From: a virus
Virus record (IMG/VR): IMGVR_UViG_3300021368_000083
Location: 1 to 32,409 of that record
Direction: 5' to 3' (one strand)
Length of the DNA: 32,409 nt
The notes beneath the pieces were generated by a model that made no database searches, was not told the DNA's origin, and was given only the letters and a program-made list of their open reading frames with translations. Within the stretch, counting starts at the first letter, position 1, and every line of letters starts with the position of its first letter. The position numbers and the translations under genes were made by a program. Below, in pieces: positions 27,749-32,409 of the stretch.

Positions 27749-29869
27749 TCAACTGACATACTCAACAAAAGAACTAAGGAGTTTTTTGTTGGTGGACTTA
27801 TTGCCCAACATTTTCTTGAATGCGCGGGAGATATCTCCCTTCTTAGCACCAGACTCAACATTGAACTCAGCAGTTTCATTCAATGCATTGTTAGAGATAG
27901 CATATAAAGCAGTGAATGCTTTAGGGTTTTTAATTACAGCAGACTTCTCTTTTTTCCACTGTTTTTGAATCTCACTATATCCTTCATAAGTTGCATAACG
28001 TCCAACAAAATTTTGAAGTGCAGAACCTGGAAGAACACGGAACCCAAGAACATTTACATCAGGATTTCTATCACGAACTTGCTTAATGAAAATGTTAGTT
28101 ACATTATCATATTCAAACTGTTCGTAGGTACGACCAGTTTTACGGTCACGAAGGATTTGATAATAATCAAGACGACGTGGACGAACTGAATACTCATCCT
28201 TATGATCAAGATAAATTTCATGACCATAAGCAGCGCAACTACCTTCACCATCAGAAAGAATGCAAACATTAACTTTCTGAAGATCATTCTCTTGTTTGAA
28301 CTGGGGAATAATATAGTTCAACATAATAACTGCTTCATTCAAAGGTGTCCCAGACAAACTAAGACCATGGGTAGGATGGTATCCACCACCTCTGTATGCA
28401 GATGCTTCACGGAACAAGTTCTTAGACATACGCTCATAATTACGAGAATTAGAACGAGATGAAACCATATTCATCAAATGGAACCATTCGCCATTGATAT
28501 AAACCATGTTCTTTTTAACATCAGAATAGTCATGGTCATGATATGTATCATTATTACCTTCTTTAATGCGATTAACAACGAACCAATCATTAGTAAAAGC
28601 ATATACTTCAAAAGGAATCTGAACTTTCTTACAGAAAGCAGTAAGATTCAAAAGTTGTTTTACTGTGGCAAGCAATTCATTTGCCATAGAACCAGACCAA
28701 TCCAGAAGAAAAATCAAACCATGATTTTTACCATCAGGAACTACAGTTACTTTTTTAAATAGATCTTCGTTGTACTTATAGGTATGCAATTTAGCAGTGT
28801 CAAGAACACCAGTTTTTGATTGACCTGCACGAGCATAAGCATCAGCAGATTTCTTACACTCAAACTCTTTTACAAGGTAGTTAACTTCTTTTTGAGAACT
28901 TTTACGGAACTCATAATACCTTGCATCAACATACTCATAAACTTCTGGATTAGATGATGCTTGACTATCAATCCAGTCATGAACTTCAGTCCAATCTACA
29001 ACATGCTTTTCAAGATCAACAGACTCTGGAATCTCAACATAGATAGGATTTTTACCAGTTTGACGAGAAGAAAGATTCTCTGCAGAATCATCAAATGCAC
29101 GTTGAGTTTGAGAAGTTGTTCCTCCATTATCACCAGCATCTTCTTCCTCTTCTTCATCATCCCAATCATCTTCCTCTTCTTCATCCATACCAGAAGGAAT
29201 GTTTGATCCAGACTGAGGTACTACCTGAGGTTGATCTTCATCAGATTCTTGAGTAGACTCAGTGGTCTCTTCACTTTCAGTATCTCCTTGCTCAGCATTT
29301 GGTGCTGCAGAAACTTCTGCTACTTTTTCAGTTTGACTAAACTCAAAAACATCAGCAGCAATCTGCAATACCTCTTCAAAGGTTTCTGCATTCTCAGTAC
29401 GCTCAACAAATACTAGTTCAGATGCTCCAAAAGGAATCATTGCACTAGCACCAATTTTGAAGTGAAGGTTGATGCGATCAATCAAACTAAAGTTATTAAG
29501 ATCTTCTCCAATAATACTGAAGAAATCTTTATCATTCAATTCTTTATATCCACCAGCAAAAGATTTACGAAGACCAGGAAACTTACGCTTCATAAGTTTC
29601 TCAATACGAGCATCTTCAATAACGTTGATAAAATCTTTAGGACAATCTACAGTATCTCTCCAGTCTTCATTAGGAGTAAACAAAGCATGACCAACTTCAT
29701 GACCCACAAGCATGTCGTATACAATACCAGATGCTTTGTCCCACATTGGCAGGGTCAAGACACGACGGTCCACATCAAAGGAAGCAGTAGGAACCTTGCG
29801 ATGTTCTACAACTAGGTTCTCAGTAGCAAGAAGTCTTGCGAGGTTTCCTTTGATTTGTTGGGTTTGCAT
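27749..29869 (-). CDS. HExxH metallopeptidase-like / VWA-domain protein (CobT-like)
   Basis: A 706-residue protein with three parts. Residues 1-185 contain a zinc-metallopeptidase-like motif, H57-E-V-G-H61 (VGHEVGHALF), with a possible third ligand at E85 in NVIEDARIEKL. Residues about 190-255 are a very acidic, low-complexity linker. From about 380 there is a von Willebrand A domain whose metal-ion site is D390-WSGS (LDWSGSMANE) with later conserved residues (AVIMLNYIIP, VCILSDGEGS). CobT-type proteins share the NxxEDARxE segment, acidic linker and terminal VWA, which supports pairing with the downstream CobS-like AAA+. The peptidase motif makes proteolysis possible, but catalysis is not proven. 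The start at 29869 follows a sigma-70-like promoter by about 10 bases and has no ribosome site; an upstream in-frame start would precede the promoter's -10. Confidence 0.88.
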   Translation of the reverse strand: MQTQQIKGNLARLLATENLVVEHRKVPTASFDVDRRVLTLPMWDKASGIVYDMLVGHEVGHALFTPNEDWRDTVDCPKDFINVIEDARIEKLMKRKFPGLRKSFAGGYKELNDKDFFSIIGEDLNNFSLIDRINLHFKIGASAMIPFGASELVFVERTENAETFEEVLQIAADVFEFSQTEKVAEVSAAPNAEQGDTESEETTESTQESDEDQPQVVPQSGSNIPSGMDEEEEDDWDDEEEEEDAGDNGGTTSQTQRAFDDSAENLSSRQTGKNPIYVEIPESVDLEKHVVDWTEVHDWIDSQASSNPEVYEYVDARYYEFRKSSQKEVNYLVKEFECKKSADAYARAGQSKTGVLDTAKLHTYKYNEDLFKKVTVVPDGKNHGLIFLLDWSGSMANELLATVKQLLNLTAFCKKVQIPFEVYAFTNDWFVVNRIKEGNNDTYHDHDYSDVKKNMVYINGEWFHLMNMVSSRSNSRNYERMSKNLFREASAYRGGGYHPTHGLSLSGTPLNEAVIMLNYIIPQFKQENDLQKVNVCILSDGEGSCAAYGHEIYLDHKDEYSVRPRRLDYYQILRDRKTGRTYEQFEYDNVTNIFIKQVRDRNPDVNVLGFRVLPGSALQNFVGRYATYEGYSEIQKQWKKEKSAVIKNPKAFTALYAISNNALNETAEFNVESGAKKGDISRAFKKMLGNKSTNKKLLSSFVEYVS

Positions 29870-29885
29870 GTGTCTCTGTTGCTGA

Positions 29886-29915
29886 TGTATACAGCATAAC
29901 AAAGAAACTGGTCAA
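29886..29915 (-). promoter_or_regulatory. Sigma-70-like promoter before the VWA gene
   Basis: TTGACC (29915-29910, minus strand) and TATACA (29891-29886) are separated by 18 bases. The -35 box starts in the loop and runs into the 3' arm of the gp46 terminator-like hairpin. The predicted start near 29879 leaves a leader of about ten bases before the ATG at 29869. Confidence 0.55.
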
Positions 29916-29924
29916 CCGACCAGT
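29907..29924 (-). terminator. Stem-loop at the end of gp46
   Basis: A perfect seven-base-pair stem, ACTGGTC with GACCAGT, with a four-base loop, overlaps the gp46 stop codon. On the minus strand it is followed by the T-rich TTCTTTGTT. It is a moderate rho-independent terminator candidate. Confidence 0.55.
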
Positions 29925-31657
29925 CCATGTGTCACTTCGTTAACTGTCTCAGTTAGCACCGAGAAATTTTTTGTTTTGTCAACCGTAATTGTTCTGTCAA
30001 ACTTATCGTCTAATCCCTGCTTGTGACTGATTACAAACACTTTGGTACTATCATCAAAGTTGCGAAGGATCCATCCTAGATCAGATGTGCCCGATTGGTC
30101 AAGCGATCCATCAAATATTTCATCTAAGATGAGTAAGTTAGTATCCACAGAATTCTTAAGCTTAGCGATAGAACGCCAAGTAAGCAAAAGAGATATATCA
30201 ATACGAGCTTTCTCTCCTTCACTAAAAGACTCATAGGAAAATACATCACGGTATCTAGATTTAATTATCTCCTCAAAGTTCTCATCTAGGGTGAAATTGA
30301 CATAGAACTCCATCCTTTGCAAGAAATCGTTAATTAACTTATTCATGGTAGGAAGATAAGTCTTGATAATTCTAGACTTAATACCATTATCTTTAAGGAG
30401 TTGACTTGCTGTTGTTAAAACGTCACGATCTTTTTTGAGAATAGCATGCTGCTTACCAAGATCTTTCTTTTCGTTTACAAGTGTTTGTAGTTTATCAAAC
30501 TCCGCTTTCTTGTCAACATTATCACCTTGCAGTTCTTTGATTTCATCCTGAAGTGTCTCTACTTGCTTACGAATTGTCATCAACTGAAAATTAGTTTGAG
30601 AGATAGTAGTATTGATATTGTTGACTTCAGTAGATAACTCAGTAAACTTAGAAAATCTATTCTCTTCTTCTAGAATCGCATTATTTAAATCTTCATAACC
30701 CATGGTCATCTCGTCAACCTTTGACTGACCCGCTTCTAGTTTTTCACTACGAAACTCTTCTGATAGTTCTTGTGTGCATGTTGGACACACATGATTATTT
30801 TCAAAAAACTCATGCTCTTTCTTGCATGTGTTTAGTTTATGTGTCACCTTGATCAAGAACGTGTTCAACTTCTTGAGTTTTTCATTAGAACTTTGATAGT
30901 CCTGCATTTCTTTATTAAGATTTCCGATTTGCTCTGTCAGGAGTGCCACATCTTCTGCACCCTGAAGTTCAGTTTTCTTATATGCAAAAATCTTTTCTTC
31001 TTTCCTGTCAATTTCTTCTTGAGTACGTTTCTCTAAAGTCAACATGTGTTGCTTTTGAATCTCAATTTTATCTCTGATAAGATCAAGTTGATATTCAATA
31101 TCACGTATCTCATCTAAGTTTTCTCTGTTCTTATCTTTTAGAAGAACATTCATTGTAGAGAATACTTGAATGTCTAAAATGTCTTCAATAATATCGCGAC
31201 GTTGTGTAGTCGGAAGACGCATAAATGGAACGAATGTAGAAGAACCAAGTACCACAATTTGTGTGAATGACTTGTAGTTCATCTTTAGAACACTCGCCTC
31301 AAAATTCTTTTGTTGTTCTGCTAAACTACTTTCCTGATTCCAAAGTTTACCATTAGCATAGATCTCAAGTTTATTTGGTTTAATACCACGAACAACTTTA
31401 TACTGTTGCTTACCGATACGAAACTCAATTTCAACAATAGTATCTTTCTCATTGATACTATTGACCAACATACTTTTATTAATTTTACGGAAAGGTTTTC
31501 CAAACAAAGAAAAAGTAAGAGCATCTAGAATGGTGCTCTTACCAGATCCATTTGATCCTACAATTAAATTTGTTCTACCCGCTTCAATATCAATTTCGTT
31601 AAAAACATTTCCAGTAGAGAGGAAATTTTTCCAACGAATTTTTTCAAAAATAATCAT
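29912..31657 (-). CDS. 46: Recombination endonuclease subunit gp46 (Rad50/SbcC-like)
   Basis: A 581-residue ABC-type ATPase that, with gp47, resects DNA ends for recombination-dependent replication and host DNA degradation. Walker A is VGSNGSGKST (residues 33-42). Two coiled-coil arms flank a zinc-hook C291-PT-C294 (HVCPTCTQEL), which dimerises the complex. The ABC signature is ESFSEGEKARID (about 476-487) and Walker B is LLILDEIFDGSLD (508-520). A D-loop and switch histidine follow (VFVISHKQG). T4 gp46 is 560 residues. The start shares one base with the DUF3110 gene stop (TAATG). Confidence 0.97.
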   Translation of the reverse strand: MIIFEKIRWKNFLSTGNVFNEIDIEAGRTNLIVGSNGSGKSTILDALTFSLFGKPFRKINKSMLVNSINEKDTIVEIEFRIGKQQYKVVRGIKPNKLEIYANGKLWNQESSLAEQQKNFEASVLKMNYKSFTQIVVLGSSTFVPFMRLPTTQRRDIIEDILDIQVFSTMNVLLKDKNRENLDEIRDIEYQLDLIRDKIEIQKQHMLTLEKRTQEEIDRKEEKIFAYKKTELQGAEDVALLTEQIGNLNKEMQDYQSSNEKLKKLNTFLIKVTHKLNTCKKEHEFFENNHVCPTCTQELSEEFRSEKLEAGQSKVDEMTMGYEDLNNAILEEENRFSKFTELSTEVNNINTTISQTNFQLMTIRKQVETLQDEIKELQGDNVDKKAEFDKLQTLVNEKKDLGKQHAILKKDRDVLTTASQLLKDNGIKSRIIKTYLPTMNKLINDFLQRMEFYVNFTLDENFEEIIKSRYRDVFSYESFSEGEKARIDISLLLTWRSIAKLKNSVDTNLLILDEIFDGSLDQSGTSDLGWILRNFDDSTKVFVISHKQGLDDKFDRTITVDKTKNFSVLTETVNEVTHGLVG

Positions 31658-31920
31658 TATCGGTCAGATGGTGGTACTATAAAATCGTCAGATGTAATGA
31701 TAGAAAATCTTTGTCCTTGAGTTCTACATGCAGCAATAATGAGATCATTCTCAGCTTCCACAACTTCAAGATCTGGAGTATCATCAACCTCCTCTAACTG
31801 AAGAAGATACCTCATAGCATCGTCTTGCTGCTCAAACAAAGGTATGATACGACTGCCATCATCGGTAAAAACAGAGTATATACCAGACGGTTGATCTTGT
31901 AAAGTGATGATGTACAACAT
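31657..31920 (-). CDS. DUF3110-like protein
   Basis: An 87-residue protein resembling the cyanobacterial DUF3110 family. The beginning MLYIITLQDQPSGIYSVF, the block IIPLFEQQDDAMRYLLQLEE, the VVEAENDLIIAACRTQG segment and the ending SDDFIVPPSDR fit that pattern of strand, helix and strand. The family is otherwise mostly known from cyanobacteria, supporting a cyanobacterial host and probable past acquisition. It is placed between gp47 and gp46, three bases after the former and one base overlapping the latter. Function unknown; the position suggests it is always expressed with the recombination nuclease. Confidence 0.75.
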   Translation of the reverse strand: MLYIITLQDQPSGIYSVFTDDGSRIIPLFEQQDDAMRYLLQLEEVDDTPDLEVVEAENDLIIAACRTQGQRFSIITSDDFIVPPSDR

Positions 31921-31923
31921 TCA

Positions 31924-32409
31924 TTAAACTGCTTCGCATGACTCTATGTAGAGAGATTGCATTAGTTTCTTGAGATCGGTTTTATCTACCGCAAGATCAA
32001 TCTCATCAATATATTCACTCAACAAAGTTAGAGTATCCTTTATGTTTAATTCTACATCATCTAGATCCTCTGTGTCAACTAATGTTTCTACAATTTTAAC
32101 ATCATGAACACCTACGTTGTAAAGACGATCAACCAATGTTTCAAACATTTGGTAGTCTCGTTTTTCTTCAACGATAAGTTTGATGAACTTGTCTTTATAA
32201 TTAGACACATCTTGTTTGTTGTAGTCCACACTGGCGTCGTCATAGAAGATTTTCTCAAAGATTTCATACGGGTTCTTGATATACTTAAGCTTGTCACTTT
32301 CAGTATCGTAGATATGGAATCCGCGAGTGTCCTTATAATCATTCCAGAACATCTGATAAGGGTTTCCTAGGTATTGAACATTGCCATGCTTTGATTTGTG
32401 ATGTAAGTG
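31924..32409 (-). CDS. 47: Recombination endonuclease subunit gp47 (Mre11/SbcD-like), 5' part outside the window
   Basis: The C-terminal 161 codons of the phage Mre11-type nuclease. The frame is open to the window edge, and the first visible residues HLHHKSKHGNVQYLGNPYQM match the last metal-binding GHxH motif and the following strand of the phosphodiesterase domain, so the start near 32352 is not genuine. The remainder, NDYKDTRGFHIYDTESDKLKY, corresponds to the T4 gp47 region ending the nuclease domain, followed by the capping domain and a helical gp46-binding tail (TLLSEYIDEIDLAV, LKKLMQSLYIE). T4 gp47 is 339 residues, so about half is missing here. Confidence 0.93.
   Translation of the reverse strand, partial: HLHHKSKHGNVQYLGNPYQMFWNDYKDTRGFHIYDTESDKLKYIKNPYEIFEKIFYDDASVDYNKQDVSNYKDKFIKLIVEEKRDYQMFETLVDRLYNVGVHDVKIVETLVDTEDLDDVELNIKDTLTLLSEYIDEIDLAVDKTDLKKLMQSLYIESCEAV

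Noticed and set aside
27747-27752. Exact TTGACA on the minus strand at the end of the VWA gene
   Set aside because: No -10 box at 16-18 bases; the only TATACT is about 39 bases away, so it cannot serve as its -35 element.
29870-29902. Eleven-residue N-terminal extension of the VWA protein (MLCCIHQQQRH)
   Set aside because: It would begin upstream of the -10 box of the predicted promoter, and the family-like sequence begins at MQTQQIKG.
1-32409. CRISPR arrays, insertion sequences, attachment sites, long direct repeats
   Set aside because: No regularly spaced repeats, transposase genes or terminal inverted repeats were seen by eye; the window is continuous phage coding sequence.

Overview
The window is part of a T4-like marine cyanophage genome (a cyanomyovirus infecting Prochlorococcus or Synechococcus). 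The evidence is a T4-type replication and recombination set (gp41, gp43, gp44, gp45, gp46, gp47, gp61, gp62, UvsX, RegA) with class Ia ribonucleotide reductase. Beside it sit genes typical of cyanomyoviruses: MazG, Hsp20, a CobS-like ATPase, a tryptophan-halogenase-like enzyme and a DUF3110 protein of cyanobacterial type. Base composition is AT-rich, and no photosynthesis gene lies in this stretch. Every gene I accept, including the two tRNAs, is on the minus strand, so transcription runs from high to low coordinates. Genes are very tightly packed: many neighbours share ATGA, TTGA or TAATG. No gene-free stretch reaches 300 bases; the longest, about 140 bases at 21801-21942, is full of stem-loops.

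Layout in the direction of transcription. 32409-29912: gp47 (5' part outside the window), a DUF3110 protein, gp46. 29869-26583: a metallopeptidase-like/VWA protein and a MoxR/CobS-type AAA+ ATPase, each with its own promoter-like element. 26590-20720: small genes, clamp gp45, an unknown protein, clamp loader gp44, an HTH-like protein, Dam, clamp loader gp62, RegA, Hsp20 and two conserved small genes. 20723-14138: polymerase gp43, a 58-aa protein, UvsX, an apparently complete type II restriction-modification pair (MvaI/BcnI-like nuclease plus SPPY-type methyltransferase), and helicase gp41. 14141-12158: halogenase and MazG. 12113-9006: an insulated four-gene cassette (possible PD-(D/E)XK-like protein, ligase-like nucleotidyltransferase candidate, HIGH-motif nucleotidyltransferase, small SH3-like protein). 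8985-6671: short cyanophage-specific proteins, several behind T4-type late promoters. 6656-1314: coiled-coil membrane protein, primase gp61, NrdA, NrdB and a possible dual-coding region. 1290-1: GIY-YIG protein, SleB-like cell-wall hydrolase, a small protein, tRNA-Arg(UCU) and a truncated tRNA-Leu.

The genes fit a phage that builds its own replisome, makes its own deoxynucleotides, recombines through UvsX and gp46/47, and modifies its DNA with two methyltransferases. Three signal types are visible: TATAAATA-like late promoters 20-35 bases before start codons (farther before hsp20), sigma-70-like elements combined with terminator hairpins, and stem-loops between modules. The best candidates for under-described biology are the restriction-modification pair inside the replication cluster, the 12113-9006 cassette, and the HExxH-VWA/AAA+ pair. 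Family assignments rest on motifs read by eye; no database search was run.
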